Source: an uncultured Acetobacteraceae bacterium (GTDB lineage Bacteria > Pseudomonadota > Alphaproteobacteria > Acetobacterales > Acetobacteraceae). From it: a stretch of DNA of 64,000 bases. This document shows positions 43,082 through 51,990 of this stretch, in pieces. Under the pieces are notes generated by a model. It saw nothing but the letters and a program-made list of their open reading frames with translations, ran no database searches and was not told the DNA's origin. A program made the position numbers and the translations under genes. The DNA is taken from assembly GCA_903877125.1 (NCBI GenBank), contig CAIRCM010000098.1, positions 1 through 64,000 on the forward strand, written 5' to 3'. Each line of letters opens with the position of its first letter. The stretch's first letter is position 1.

Positions 43082-43502
43082 GCACGAGGCGCATCACCAA
43101 AGCGTCGTCGCCGTTGGAATAATAGCGTTTTCGCCGGCCAATCTCGTCGAAATGCAGGGCTTTATACAACTGGCGTGCGGCGAGGTTTTCCTCCGCCACT
43201 TCAAGGTACATCACGTCCGCGCCTGCTGCCGCGGCGTGCCGCATCGCCGCTTGCATCAATTCCCGGCCAAGACCCTGCCGCTGTGCCTGCGGGATCACCG
43301 CGATGGTCAGGATTTCCGCTTCGTCCATCGTGGTACGCGCGAGAATCATGCCGCCGCGCTTGTCGATGTAACCAAAGCCGCCGGGCTGCTCGACGTGTAA
43401 AGAAATGACTTTCGACAACCACGCTTCCTCTGGCGGAAACGCGGCCGCGTTGATGGCCGCCATCGCATCGGCGTGGGCGATGGATACGGGTTCGGCGGTC
43501 AT
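43053..43502 (-). CDS. rimI: Ribosomal-protein-alanine N-acetyltransferase (GNAT, RimI-like)
   Basis: 149 aa from the ATG at 43502; the ORF track is 165 codons longer into tsaB. GNAT acetyl-CoA loop AVIPQAQRQGLGRELMQAAM and YLEVAEENLAARQLYKALHF, the standard RimI order. Acetylates the N-terminus of S18 (or other proteins). ATGA overlap with tsaB, the common tsaB-rimI pairing. Confidence 0.9.
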   Translation of the reverse strand: MTAEPVSIAHADAMAAINAAAFPPEEAWLSKVISLHVEQPGGFGYIDKRGGMILARTTMDEAEILTIAVIPQAQRQGLGRELMQAAMRHAAAAGADVMYLEVAEENLAARQLYKALHFDEIGRRKRYYSNGDDALVMRLVLKRPGADTT

Positions 43503-44155
43503 GGCGCCGGCGGCGGTCGTAGCCCGCCGGCGGGCAGCTTTGCCTCGGGCGGATCGACATAAAGCGGTTGCGCGGCCCGCGCCGGCATGCGCCCAGCAAA
43601 CCGTTCGACGGCCGCCAGCGCGATGCCAAGAGACGTCGGCAGGAAAGCATCCGTGAGCAGGACGTCGAAATCCCGAGCAGCTAGGCGGGCGGCGACGGCA
43701 ATCGCCGAGTCGCCGGCGACCGCGACCGGGCCGGTTGGCGCCGGTAGCGACAGCAGTTCGTGCGCGGCGACGGTGTCGCCGGTTTCCAGAAAAACCCGGC
43801 CCCGACGGCTGTCCGTGACCGCCCATAACACCCGGCCGGGCCGGCGCGCCAACGAAAGCGACAACGCCTCCCCCACGGTGACGCCGATCACCGGAACGCC
43901 CAGACCCGATGCGATGCCATGTGCCAACGCCAATCCGGCTCGAATGCCGGTGAAACTGCCGGGGCCCACCGTCACCGCCACGAAATCCAGCGTGCACGGC
44001 GCTTCATCCAGCACCGCGCGCGCCATGACCGGCAGCAAGGCGGCGTGTCCGCGCGTGGTGTCCTCGGTCCGTTGCGCAACCACCGCCGGCCCCGCGACGA
44101 TCGCCGCGGAACAACGTCCGAGTGCGGCATCAAGCGCGAGGACGCGCCAAGTCAT
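43499..44155 (-). CDS. tsaB: tRNA N6-threonylcarbamoyladenosine synthesis protein TsaB
   Basis: 218 aa from the ATG at 44155 ([19 protein letters not shown]). ASKHA-like fold: [35 protein letters not shown] is the TsaB signature. Scaffold of the TsaBDE complex that makes t6A37 in ANN-decoding tRNAs. The start overlaps the nitroreductase stop (ATGA), and its own stop overlaps the rimI start. Confidence 0.92.
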   Translation of the reverse strand: MTWRVLALDAALGRCSAAIVAGPAVVAQRTEDTTRGHAALLPVMARAVLDEAPCTLDFVAVTVGPGSFTGIRAGLALAHGIASGLGVPVIGVTVGEALSLSLARRPGRVLWAVTDSRRGRVFLETGDTVAAHELLSLPAPTGPVAVAGDSAIAVAARLAARDFDVLLTDAFLPTSLGIALAAVERFAGRMPARAAQPLYVDPPEAKLPAGGLRPPPAP

Positions 44156-44739
44156 GCGAGCAGGCACGCCTCATCGAAGTCGAGCCGGGGGGAGCGGCCG
44201 AAGACGCCCTCGGGGTCGCCATGCCCAATATTCACCAGGAAATTGGACCGCCAACCGGAATAAGCGAAAAACTCAGCATCGACCTTGGCATTGTCGAAGC
44301 CCGACATGCCGCCGACATCGAGGCCGAGCGACCGTGCCGCAATCATCAAATACGCACCCTGCAACGTACCGTTGCGAAATGCGGTCGTCGCCGCCAATGA
44401 ATCGTTGCTCGTAAACCAACTTGCCGCATCGAGGTTGTGCGGAAACAGTTTCGGCAATTTTTCGAAGAATTTCGGGTCGTAGGCGACGATCGCGGTCACC
44501 GGCGCCGACATCGTCTTCGCCATGTTGCCCGACGACAGAGCCGGTGCGAGCCGTTCCTTGCCTTCCTTGGTCCGGATGAACACGAACCGTGCCGGCGACG
44601 AATTGGCCGACGTCGGACCGAATTTCAAGAGGTCGTAGAGTTCGTGCAAAGTCTCATCCGAGACCGGCTCGTCCTTCCACTTGTTCTGGCTGCGGGCTTC
44701 GCGAAACAGCAGGTCGAGGCCCGCGGCGTCGATCGTCAT
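44152..44739 (-). CDS. Nitroreductase family, RutE/malonic semialdehyde reductase type
   Basis: 195 aa from the preferred ATG at 44739 ([21 protein letters not shown]); 44754 is the alternative. The order [38 protein letters not shown] is that of RutE/HadB-like flavoproteins, which use FMN and NAD(P)H to reduce malonic semialdehyde or similar enals. No other rut genes are present, so the pyrimidine-degradation role is uncertain. Sits between nfuA and tsaB in a four-gene unit. Confidence 0.8.
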   Translation of the reverse strand: MTIDAAGLDLLFREARSQNKWKDEPVSDETLHELYDLLKFGPTSANSSPARFVFIRTKEGKERLAPALSSGNMAKTMSAPVTAIVAYDPKFFEKLPKLFPHNLDAASWFTSNDSLAATTAFRNGTLQGAYLMIAARSLGLDVGGMSGFDNAKVDAEFFAYSGWRSNFLVNIGHGDPEGVFGRSPRLDFDEACLLA

Positions 44740-44776
44740 GGCATTCTCCAACAAATTGCGTGATGGCCGGCGATGA

Positions 44777-45337
44777 TTAGTACATCACCTGCTCGACCGC
44801 CACCACTTCGGGGACGTAGTGCTTGAGCATGTTTTCGATCCCGTGCTTCAGCGTCGCGCTGGACGACGGGCATCCCGAGCATGCACCCTGCATATGGAGC
44901 CGGACGATCCCGTCGCGGTAGCCTCGGAAGACGATATCGCCACCGTCGCCGGCCACCGCCGGGCGCACCCTCGTATCGAGCAGTTCCTTGATCTGATCGA
45001 CGACCTCCTGATCCGCGGGGTCCGTGTCTTCCTCGGCATCCGGATCGGCGCCCCCCTCGATCACGGGGCGGCCGGCGACGAAATGCTCCATGATCGCGCC
45101 AAGCACCTGCGGCTTGAGCGAGGTCCAGGCGATTTCCTCGGTCTTGGTGACAGTGATGAAATCCCCGCCGAGGAAGACCCGAGCGACACCCGGCAGCGCG
45201 AACAGAGCAGTGGCGAGGGGGCTACGGCCGGCGGAGTCGGCCGATGCGAAGTCCGCCGTGGAGAACCCCATCACATCCTGACCGGGCAGGAATTTCAGCG
45301 TGGCCGGGTTGGGCGTGCCTTCGGTTTCGATGAACAT
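44777..45337 (-). CDS. nfuA: NifU-family Fe-S scaffold/carrier (NfuA-like)
   Basis: 186 aa. N-terminal Nfu domain ([37 protein letters not shown]) of the alphaproteobacterial/mitochondrial NFU1 type, then the C-terminal NifU-like domain with [10 protein letters not shown] and [13 protein letters not shown], in which CxxC binds a bridging [4Fe-4S] cluster. Transfers clusters to target proteins. First gene of the nfuA-nitroreductase-tsaB-rimI unit; divergent from the MBOAT gene. Confidence 0.92.
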   Translation of the reverse strand: MFIETEGTPNPATLKFLPGQDVMGFSTADFASADSAGRSPLATALFALPGVARVFLGGDFITVTKTEEIAWTSLKPQVLGAIMEHFVAGRPVIEGGADPDAEEDTDPADQEVVDQIKELLDTRVRPAVAGDGGDIVFRGYRDGIVRLHMQGACSGCPSSSATLKHGIENMLKHYVPEVVAVEQVMY

Positions 45338-45512
45338 GGTGCGGGTGCCTGTTCGCTGGAAGTGGAAACAGGACCGGAGCGGTCCTGGACGACGTACCCG
45401 CTACATCGTGCCAAATGGACCGAATGACAAGGGGGCGCGAAAATCGATCGGCGTTAACCTTTCCTTTACCCTTTCGTGCGCAGGATGAGCGCGAAAGGGT
45501 TCCGCACCGCCG

Positions 45513-46862
45513 ATGTCCTTCGCCTCATATGGGTTCCTGTTCGCATTCCTGCCGCTCGCGCTCGGCGGATACTGGTTGGCCACCCGGTTGGGGCCGGCCA
45601 CGGCGATGGCATGGCTGCTCGTCTGTTCCGTCGCGTTCTACCCGATGGCCCATTGGCCCGTGCTCGCCGCCTCCCTCGGGGCGAACGCGCTGTTGGGCCG
45701 CTGGGTACGGGTAACCGAGGGACGACCGGCCCAACAATGGGTTTTGGCGTTCGCCGTCGCGCTCAACCTCGGCGGCATGGCACTCGGCCGTTCGATGGCC
45801 GCCGCGCCGCCAGGGATCAGTTTCATCGCCTTCACCCAGATCGGCTGGCTGCTGGACCAGCGCGGCGCGCCGGAATCGCGGGGTGGGCGGCTGGTCTATC
45901 CGTTGCTGGTGCTGTTTTTCCCGCATCTGATCGCCGGCCCGATCCTGCGCCTGCGCGATGTGGAGCAGCAGTTCGCCGACCCCGCCATTTGGCGGATACG
46001 GGGCGAAAACCTCATGATCGGGGGGATCGGGCTGTTGATCGGTCTGCTCAAGAAAACCCTCCTGGCCAATCCGCTTGGTGCCATTGTGACCCCTGGGTTC
46101 GAGAATCCGGACTCGTTGGGCCTCCTGCCCGCTTGGGGCACGGCGCTGGCCTGGTCCTTCCAGTTGTATTTCGACTTCTCCGGCTATTCCGACATGGCGA
46201 TCGGCGTCGCACGCATGTTCGGGGTGAAGCTGCCGGTCAATTTCGCCTCCCCCTACAAAGCGCAAAGCGTCGTCGATTACTGGCAGCGCTGGCACATGAC
46301 CCTGACACAGTTCCTGGTGAGCGCGGTGTTCAACCCGATGGCGATGGCCACGATGCGCTGGCGGCGGTCGAAGGTGCTGCTGCTGGGCCCGTTGGTCGCG
46401 ACGATGGTGCTGGCCGGGCTGTGGCATGGTGCGACGGTGCCATACTTGGTGTTCGGCCTGATGCACGCGGCTTTTCTGGCGATCAACCACATCTGGCGCA
46501 CCCTGCGGCCCGGCGCGCGCGGGCAGGACAGGATATCCGTCGTTGGTCGGGTTGTGCTGACCTATGCGTGCGTGCTCGTGGCCTCGGTGATTTTCCGTGC
46601 GCCGACCCTGGACGTGGCGGGCGCGTTGCTGGCCGGCATGATCGGACTGCATGCGGGCGGCGCCTACATGCACGGGGCGCTGCATGCGCTTTGGCTCGCC
46701 GGTCTGGGCGGCATCGTGTGGTTCATGCCGAATACCCAGGAGATCGTCGCGCATGGCGAATGGCGACCGAACTGGACCTGGGCCGTCGCCGCGGGATGTG
46801 CCGCCACCCTGGGGATCCTGTCGCTGGGGGGAACGCATGAGTTCGTCTATTTCCAGTTCTGA
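45513..46862 (+). CDS. MBOAT family O-acyltransferase (AlgI-like)
   Basis: 449 aa, about ten helices. MBOAT features: WSFQLYFDFSGYSDMAIGVARMFGVKLPVNF, YWQRWHMTLTQFL and the catalytic His in VLAGLWHGATVPYLVFG. AlgI-type enzymes move acetyl groups from a cytoplasmic donor to the periplasm for polysaccharide O-acetylation. The downstream SGNH protein starts within its last 26 nt. Which polysaccharide is modified is unknown. Confidence 0.87.
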   Translation: MSFASYGFLFAFLPLALGGYWLATRLGPATAMAWLLVCSVAFYPMAHWPVLAASLGANALLGRWVRVTEGRPAQQWVLAFAVALNLGGMALGRSMAAAPPGISFIAFTQIGWLLDQRGAPESRGGRLVYPLLVLFFPHLIAGPILRLRDVEQQFADPAIWRIRGENLMIGGIGLLIGLLKKTLLANPLGAIVTPGFENPDSLGLLPAWGTALAWSFQLYFDFSGYSDMAIGVARMFGVKLPVNFASPYKAQSVVDYWQRWHMTLTQFLVSAVFNPMAMATMRWRRSKVLLLGPLVATMVLAGLWHGATVPYLVFGLMHAAFLAINHIWRTLRPGARGQDRISVVGRVVLTYACVLVASVIFRAPTLDVAGALLAGMIGLHAGGAYMHGALHALWLAGLGGIVWFMPNTQEIVAHGEWRPNWTWAVAAGCAATLGILSLGGTHEFVYFQF

Positions 46863-47919
46863 CCCCAAACGCTTCTTCGCGATGGCCGCGGCCACCTGCG
46901 CGGTGACGTTCCTGCTGGTCTGGGTCTGGGTGCTCGCCATGCCGCTGGCGTTTCTGGAACCTGAATACGCATCCTGGCGCGCCAAGCAGATGCTGTTGGC
47001 GCAATGCGACCTCGGTGACGTGCTCGTCCTCGGCGATTCCCGCGCCAGTGTCGGCATCATCCCCGCTCGGTTGCCCATGAAGACAACCAATCTGGCGGTC
47101 GGCGGCGGGGAGGCGGTGGAGGCATACACGATCCTGACCCATGCGCTCGCCTGCCCGGACAAGCCCAAGCTGGTCGTCCTCTCGCTCGACGCGGTACATT
47201 TCTCCCGTCCGGACCTGTTCTGGGAGCGGACGATGCGTTTCGGTTTCCTGAATGCGGCGGAACTCGCGGATTTGCGTGACACGTCCGCGGCGCTGGGCGA
47301 CCCCTCGGTTTACGAGGAACGGCACACCGACGGGATCCCCTCCGGGCTGCGGGACCGCCTGTACCTCGCACATTTCCCGCCATACTACTTCGCCAGCCTG
47401 ATCGAGGGGCGGCTGCTGTGGCGTTGGCGGCACAATCGGGAAGGGCTGGCGGCGTCGCTGGCCGCGCGTGGCCAGTACTATTTCGGCACCGACCCCGGCT
47501 CCAGCGTCGTCGCGGCCGATGGCACATTGGAAGCGTTTCGGCCCCTGCCGGTCCTGGACCGGTATTTCGACCGGATTCTCGCCCTGTTGGCCGAACGGGG
47601 GATACCCAGTGTGTTCGTGGCGATGCCGATGAACGAAACGACGGCGCGCGCGGTGCGCCCGGCGGTTCGGGACGGGTTCGCCGCGTGGCTCGCGAGGTAT
47701 GAAGCTCGCTATCCCCAATTCCACGTCGCCGGGCCGGTGGTGCGGGCCTGGCCCGACCGGTGGTTCGGCGATGGGTTTTCCCACCTCAATCCAGCGGGGG
47801 CGGAGCGGTTTTCGACCTCCGCCACCTTTCAGGGAGATATCGCCGCCGGGGTTGCCGTGGGGTTGGGTCGGGAAGCCCTGTCAGCGGCTGCAGGCGGCGC
47901 CGCCAAGTACGCAGAATGA
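46837..47919 (+). CDS. SGNH-hydrolase-like (AlgX/AlgJ-like) O-acetylation partner
   Basis: 360 aa from the ATG at 46837; the ORF track starts earlier in the wrong gene. An N-terminal membrane anchor (FFAMAAATCAVTFLLVWVWVLAM) is followed by the periplasmic domain: VLVLGDSRASVGI (block I Asp-Ser) and a C-terminal GDGFSHLNPAGAERF (Asp-x-x-His). This fits the acetyl acceptor/transferase that works with an MBOAT protein. Its 3' end overlaps the convergent radical SAM gene by 39 nt. Confidence 0.75.
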   Translation: MSSSISSSDPKRFFAMAAATCAVTFLLVWVWVLAMPLAFLEPEYASWRAKQMLLAQCDLGDVLVLGDSRASVGIIPARLPMKTTNLAVGGGEAVEAYTILTHALACPDKPKLVVLSLDAVHFSRPDLFWERTMRFGFLNAAELADLRDTSAALGDPSVYEERHTDGIPSGLRDRLYLAHFPPYYFASLIEGRLLWRWRHNREGLAASLAARGQYYFGTDPGSSVVAADGTLEAFRPLPVLDRYFDRILALLAERGIPSVFVAMPMNETTARAVRPAVRDGFAAWLARYEARYPQFHVAGPVVRAWPDRWFGDGFSHLNPAGAERFSTSATFQGDIAAGVAVGLGREALSAAAGGAAKYAE

Positions 47920-48828
47920 CGCGCAGTACGGATGGTTCAGCGCGACCGAACCGGATGCCTCCTTCAATGTGCGGCCCATCTCGAACCCGGTATCGTAGGG
48001 GACCAGGGTGCATGCGACGACGGCGGGGGCATCGGCGCCCCTGCGTTTGACCACCATGCGGGCCGAGGCGCACATCACGTCATCCGGCGATTTGTGCAGA
48101 ATGCCCCAGCAGGCCGTGGTGATCTCGGGTACATCGGACACCGGGTCCATTTCCGGGAACAGCATCAGCCGCACGGGGTCGAACGCGTCCACGGGCACGC
48201 CGAGCGCGTTGAACAGGCGCCCGTAGCCGGCACGCAGCGATTCCTCCGGTTCGGCGGTCAGCTTGCGGCCGGCGACGTCGATCGCGAACCCGTTTTCGGC
48301 GAGCCAGACGAGGCCATCGATTGTCGGTTGCCAACTGCGGGCCCCGCGTTCGGATTCGTGCCCGTCCGGCGTGTAGTGATCCAGCGAAACACGGATTTTC
48401 AGGCGGTTTCCATACGACCGGTGCAACGCCCGCAGCGGGGCCTGCAGCTTTCGCATCGGCAGCATCGCATTCGTCAGCACCAGCGCGTGCAGCCCCGATG
48501 ACAGCACGTCTTCCAGCATGCCGATCAGTTCGGGGTTCATGAACGGCTCCCCGCCCGTAAAGCCGATCAGGCTCGTTGGAAGACGTTCGGCCGCGATTTC
48601 AGCCAGGTAGGTCCGCACTTCGCCCCGCGTCAGATACGCCAACCGGTCGTTGCGGGGGGAAGATTCGATGTAACAGCCGTTGCAACTCAGGTTGCACAGC
48701 GTGCCGGTGTTGAGCCAGAGCGTATCTAGCTGCCTCAGCCCGACCGTGGCGCGGACTTCGCCCTTCGCGGTCAGGCGGGGGTCGCGGAATTTGGCTTGGT
48801 CCAAACGGGGTTTGACGAGCACATCCAT
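47881..48828 (-). CDS. Radical SAM protein
   Basis: About 315 aa from the ATG at 48828 (MDVLVKPRLDQAKFRDPRLT); 48852 is an alternative. CX3CX2C motif is TLCNLSCNGCYIESSPRN, with IGFTGGEPFMNPEL (GGE, SAM binding) and LKIRVSLDHYTPDGHE. A C-terminal Cys cluster (CASFCVLGGAAC) and CWGILHKSPDDVMC suggest an auxiliary Fe-S site. Reaction unknown; similar standalone proteins occur in alphaproteobacteria. Divergent from the CoA-transferase gene (about 48 nt). Confidence 0.8.
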   Translation of the reverse strand: MDVLVKPRLDQAKFRDPRLTAKGEVRATVGLRQLDTLWLNTGTLCNLSCNGCYIESSPRNDRLAYLTRGEVRTYLAEIAAERLPTSLIGFTGGEPFMNPELIGMLEDVLSSGLHALVLTNAMLPMRKLQAPLRALHRSYGNRLKIRVSLDHYTPDGHESERGARSWQPTIDGLVWLAENGFAIDVAGRKLTAEPEESLRAGYGRLFNALGVPVDAFDPVRLMLFPEMDPVSDVPEITTACWGILHKSPDDVMCASARMVVKRRGADAPAVVACTLVPYDTGFEMGRTLKEASGSVALNHPYCASFCVLGGAACSR

Positions 48829-48875
48829 TCGCCCATGATGCCCGAACCGCATCGTGCGGGAAACGGGGGGGTGGT

Positions 48876-50024
48876 ATGGCTGGGGCGTTGGAGCATCTGC
48901 TGGTTCTGGATCTGACCAGCCATCTGTCCGGGCCGTACTGTGCGATGCTGCTGGCCGATCATGGCGCGGAGGTTCTGAAGATCGAGCCGCCGGCCGGCGA
49001 TTCCGCCCGCAACATGCCGCCGTTCATCAATGGCGAGAGCGCCCCGTTCATGACCTGGAACCGCAACAAGCGGTCGGTTGTGCTCGACCTGAAGCAGGAT
49101 GCGGACAAGGAAGCGCTGTGGTCGCTGATCGACCGCGCCGACATAGTGGTTGAGAACTATCGCCCCGGCGTGCTGGCGCGCCTGGGGTTTGGGTGGGATG
49201 TGCTGCACGCGCGCAATCCCCGGCTGGTGCTGGCTTCGATCTCCGGCTTCGGGCAGACCGGTCCCTATGCCAAACGCGGGGGCTTCGACCTGATCACCCA
49301 GGCGATGTCTGGCCTCATGAGCACCAACGGGCCCGCCGACGGTCCGCCCCACCGGCTGCCGATCGCCATTTCCGACGTGACCGCGGGGATGTTTCTCGCG
49401 TTCGGCGTCCTAGCGGCGGTGGAATCCCGCCATCGCACCGGCCTGGGCCAGCACGTGGAGACATCCTTGCTGGAGGCCGCGACATCCCTCGCGGTCTACG
49501 AATCCGCGCATTACTTCGCCACCGGAACGCGGCCGGAGCGGATCGGGCAGGCGCATCGCGGCAGCGCCCCCTACCAATGCTTCCAGACGGCGGACGGCTA
49601 CATCGCGTTCGGCGCGTCGCAGCAGCATTTCTTCCGGTCATTGTGCGAAATCGTCGGCCGTCCCGAACTGTTCGACGATCCCCGGTTCGCGACCAATGCG
49701 GATCGCGTGAAGCACAACGACGTGCTGGTGGACATGCTGCAGGCCGCGATGCGCGACAAAAGCTCAGCGCACTGGCTGGACGCGCTGGAAGCGGCCGGGA
49801 TCCCCGCGGGGCCGGTGCTGCATTACGATGAGGTGCTGACCGATCCGCATATCCTCGCCCGCGATATGGTCGTGCGCACCGACCATCCGGTCACCGGCCC
49901 GTTCCATACACTGGGTGTGACGGTGAAACTGTCGGATACGCCGGGCGCGGTGCGCCTGCCGGCACCCCGGCTTGGGGAGCACACGGCGGAAGTGCTAAAC
50001 CGGCGCGAAGCCGCCGCGGAGTAA
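48876..50024 (+). CDS. CaiB/BaiF (family III) CoA transferase
   Basis: 382 aa. Features: VLDLTSHLSGPYCAMLLADHGAEVLKIEPP, NRNKRSVVLDLK, ADIVVENYRPGVLARLG, ISGFGQTGPYAKRGGFDLITQAMSG and the catalytic Asp in AISDVTAGMFLAFG. Transfers CoA between organic acids. Donor and acceptor cannot be told. A small lipoprotein gene starts four bases after its stop. Confidence 0.9.
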   Translation: MAGALEHLLVLDLTSHLSGPYCAMLLADHGAEVLKIEPPAGDSARNMPPFINGESAPFMTWNRNKRSVVLDLKQDADKEALWSLIDRADIVVENYRPGVLARLGFGWDVLHARNPRLVLASISGFGQTGPYAKRGGFDLITQAMSGLMSTNGPADGPPHRLPIAISDVTAGMFLAFGVLAAVESRHRTGLGQHVETSLLEAATSLAVYESAHYFATGTRPERIGQAHRGSAPYQCFQTADGYIAFGASQQHFFRSLCEIVGRPELFDDPRFATNADRVKHNDVLVDMLQAAMRDKSSAHWLDALEAAGIPAGPVLHYDEVLTDPHILARDMVVRTDHPVTGPFHTLGVTVKLSDTPGAVRLPAPRLGEHTAEVLNRREAAAE

Positions 50025-50028
50025 AACC

Positions 50029-50223
50029 ATGCGTTTTCTGATGTTTCCCATCCTGCTGTGCCTCAGCGCCTGCGGTGCTGGCCCTCAGGCCTTGGGCATT
50101 ACCGGACCAGGCGCGGTGCGGGAGCAACCGAAGCCGGCCGAGGAGGCGATACCGGGCGGCGATCTGCGTATCCAGCAGACGACGCCGAATTCCGGCAACG
50201 GGAATTTCTGGGGTTACAATTAG
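50029..50223 (+). CDS. Small lipoprotein
   Basis: 64 aa. Signal peptide MRFLMFPILLCLSACGAG with lipobox LSAC, so Cys15 would be lipidated. The mature part is about 50 residues, Pro/Gly rich, ending SGNGNFWGYN. No known domain. A translational follower of the CoA transferase with no obvious functional link. Confidence 0.65.
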   Translation: MRFLMFPILLCLSACGAGPQALGITGPGAVREQPKPAEEAIPGGDLRIQQTTPNSGNGNFWGYN

Positions 50224-50258
50224 TTCGTTGCAATAATCTAAGGGAGCGAGAACGGCCG

Positions 50259-51008
50259 ATGCCATTCTACGAACGAGGCGATGTACGAATTCGGTACGAA
50301 GAGGCCGGCACCGGCTTCCCCCTTTTGCTGGTACCGGGCGGCGGTCTGAACTCGCGCATCAGCAATTGGACGACCGCGGTGTTCAATTCGATGGAGATTT
50401 TCAAGGACGAGTTCCGCTGCATCACCATGGATCAGCGCAACGCCAACGGCGGCGAGTCCAGCGGCCCGATACCCGCCAGCAACCCATGGGATGCCTTCGC
50501 CGACGATCAACTGGGGTTGTTGGATTATCTCGGCGTCGATCGATTCCTGTTCATGGGCAACTGCATCGGCGGTTGCTTCGCGATGAAGCTGTTGGAACGC
50601 GCGCCGGAACGGGTCACCGGTGCGGTGCTCGTGCAGACGGTTGGTCATCATCCGCAACATCCTGACTACATGTTCAATTCCGGCCGCGACGTCTGGGCGC
50701 CGGAACTGTTGGCGCGGCGGCCCGACCTTAAGCAGGATCAGATCGAGCCTTACCTCCACGCATTATATCGGGACCGGCCCGAGTTCGTGTACAGCGTCTC
50801 GCCCGATTTCGCACGCTCCTGCGAGACCCCGATTCTGGTGCTGCCGGATGAAACGCCAGCGCACCCCTATGTGACCTCCGTCGACGTGGCGTCGTTCTGC
50901 CCGAATGCGGAAATCACGGTCTTCCCATGGCGCGACCCGCCGGAGTTGAAGGCGCGGACGATCGAGCGGGTGCGGCGGTTTTTACGAACCAACCGGCCCG
51001 CCGCCTGA
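50259..51008 (+). CDS. Alpha/beta hydrolase with Cys nucleophile elbow
   Basis: 249 aa from the ATG at 50259, with AAGGGAG upstream. N-terminus MPFYERGDVRIRYEEAGTGFPLLLVPGGG; nucleophile elbow LFMGNCIGGCFAMKL has Cys where most hydrolases have Ser; LVLPDETPAHPY and FPWRDPPELKARTI near the end lack the usual catalytic GH. This set of features is shared by the family I know (MGFCIGG), so the Cys is not a local mutation. Function unknown. Confidence 0.8.
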   Translation: MPFYERGDVRIRYEEAGTGFPLLLVPGGGLNSRISNWTTAVFNSMEIFKDEFRCITMDQRNANGGESSGPIPASNPWDAFADDQLGLLDYLGVDRFLFMGNCIGGCFAMKLLERAPERVTGAVLVQTVGHHPQHPDYMFNSGRDVWAPELLARRPDLKQDQIEPYLHALYRDRPEFVYSVSPDFARSCETPILVLPDETPAHPYVTSVDVASFCPNAEITVFPWRDPPELKARTIERVRRFLRTNRPAA

Positions 51009-51025
51009 GCATCGGATCGGCTCGG

Positions 51026-51175
51026 TCACCCCTGCCGACAGGTGCTGAACCCAAACGGCAGGTAGCCAGGGCACCAACCGATGGCACCGGTGCCCAATGG
51101 CACGACCCCGATCCAGCCCCACACGCCGATGACGATCCGCAGAACGCGGTCGATGCCGCCAATGTTACGATTCAT
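51026..51175 (-). CDS. DUF2892-like mini membrane protein with an internal deletion
   Basis: 49 aa from ATG 51175: starts MNRNIGGIDRVLRIVIGVWG and ends YLPFGFSTCRQG, as in DUF2892/YgaP-like proteins of about 64 aa. The middle of the first transmembrane helix and the turn seem to be missing (about 15 residues) in frame. Probably a shortened or decaying gene. Confidence 0.55.
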   Translation of the reverse strand: MNRNIGGIDRVLRIVIGVWGWIGVVPLGTGAIGWCPGYLPFGFSTCRQG

Positions 51176-51264
51176 CGTATTAGCCCGTTGCGTACGTCCA
51201 ACGGGAGGGATGGTCGGTCTCATACCAACCGCCCCAACCATTGACGCATCGGCCTTCCACCCGC

Positions 51265-51296
51265 GTCATGCCGGCGAATGCCGGTATCCACGAATG
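51265..51296. repeat. REP-like palindromic repeat (IPAFAGMT type)
   Basis: GTCATGCCGGCGAATGCCGG and the flanking bases contain the stem CCGGC-GAAT-GCCGG and, read in one frame, the well-known peptide WIPAFAGMT that marks this class of extragenic repeat in many proteobacteria. Its edge coincides with the point where the Crp-like fragment loses homology. Confidence 0.65.
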
Positions 51297-51505
51297 TCGG
51301 TTTCGGTTACCCCCTCCGCGTCGTAGTCGACGCCGGCCATCAGGCAGACGGTGGTGACGACACAGATTTCGACGGGTTCGACGCGGTAAAGGACGATCTC
51401 GCGGCCATTCGCGCCGGTCTTGCGAACGCGAATCTGGCCGGACAGGAGGATCAGGTAGTTCGCGCAGGCGCTGCCTTCGGCGAAAATACGCGCCCCGGCA
51501 ATTCT
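51296..51505 (-). pseudogene. Crp/Fnr-family cyclic-nucleotide-binding fragment
   Basis: About 70 residues are recognisable: AGARIFAEGSACANYLILLS, GQIRVRKTGANGREIVLYRV and CLMAGVDYDAEGVTETD. This is the cNMP-binding beta-roll of a Crp/Fnr regulator. The HTH domain is missing, the roll is cut at the repeat, and the upstream part of the open frame is antisense to the mazF remnant. No functional product is expected. Confidence 0.65.
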
Positions 51506-51616
51506 CGACTTGTCGCAATTGCAGGCTGGGGCCACCGTTGGCATCGCCGTGGCAGAGCCCGCGCCGGATGATTGTGACTGGGTCGGATCCGGACCGGTTG
51601 GCAAAGAATTGCTGTG

Positions 51617-51857
51617 ATGGAACGGGGTGATATTTGGCTTGTCTCCCTCGACCCGACACACGGCCATGAGCGGCAGGGGCGGCCGGTTCTGGTGGTCTCT
51701 CCGGGTGCGTTCAACCGGCTCACGAAAGTCCCGGTGGTGCTGCCGATCACCAGCGGCGGCAATTTCGCGCGCAACGCGTGGGGCGCGGAGAGTGGAAAGC
51801 GTGCCGACGTTGATTATGGATGAGGTGCTTGCCAGGCTGGCGCCCATTTTCGAGTAG
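51617..51857 (+). pseudogene. MazF/PemK-like toxin remnant with internal deletion
   Basis: The first half is excellent MazF: MERGDIWLVSLDPTHGHERQ, GRPVLVVSPGAFNRLTKVPV and VLPITSGGNFARNAWG. The frame then shifts, and the true C-terminus (ESVPTLIMDEVLARLAPIFE) appears in another frame up to a TAG at 51857. Roughly 35-40 central residues are gone, including the part with GAGTRTQG and the RCDQPR region. Dead toxin; no antitoxin gene is visible upstream. Confidence 0.7.
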
Positions 51858-51990
51858 GCGGGGCGCGATGAGGGTTATTTTGGCGCGCGGGTGACGCGCG
51901 ATCACGAACATAGGCCGCTACCCCACGACGATCGTCAACGACAACGGTGGCCGACGGGGAGAGTCACAGCTCCCCCCACCCAACTCCCCT

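Noticed and set aside
45525-47282. 585-codon minus-strand ORF
   Set aside because: Arg/Pro/Gln-rich composition antisense to the MBOAT and SGNH genes, which have clear family motifs; a high-GC shadow.
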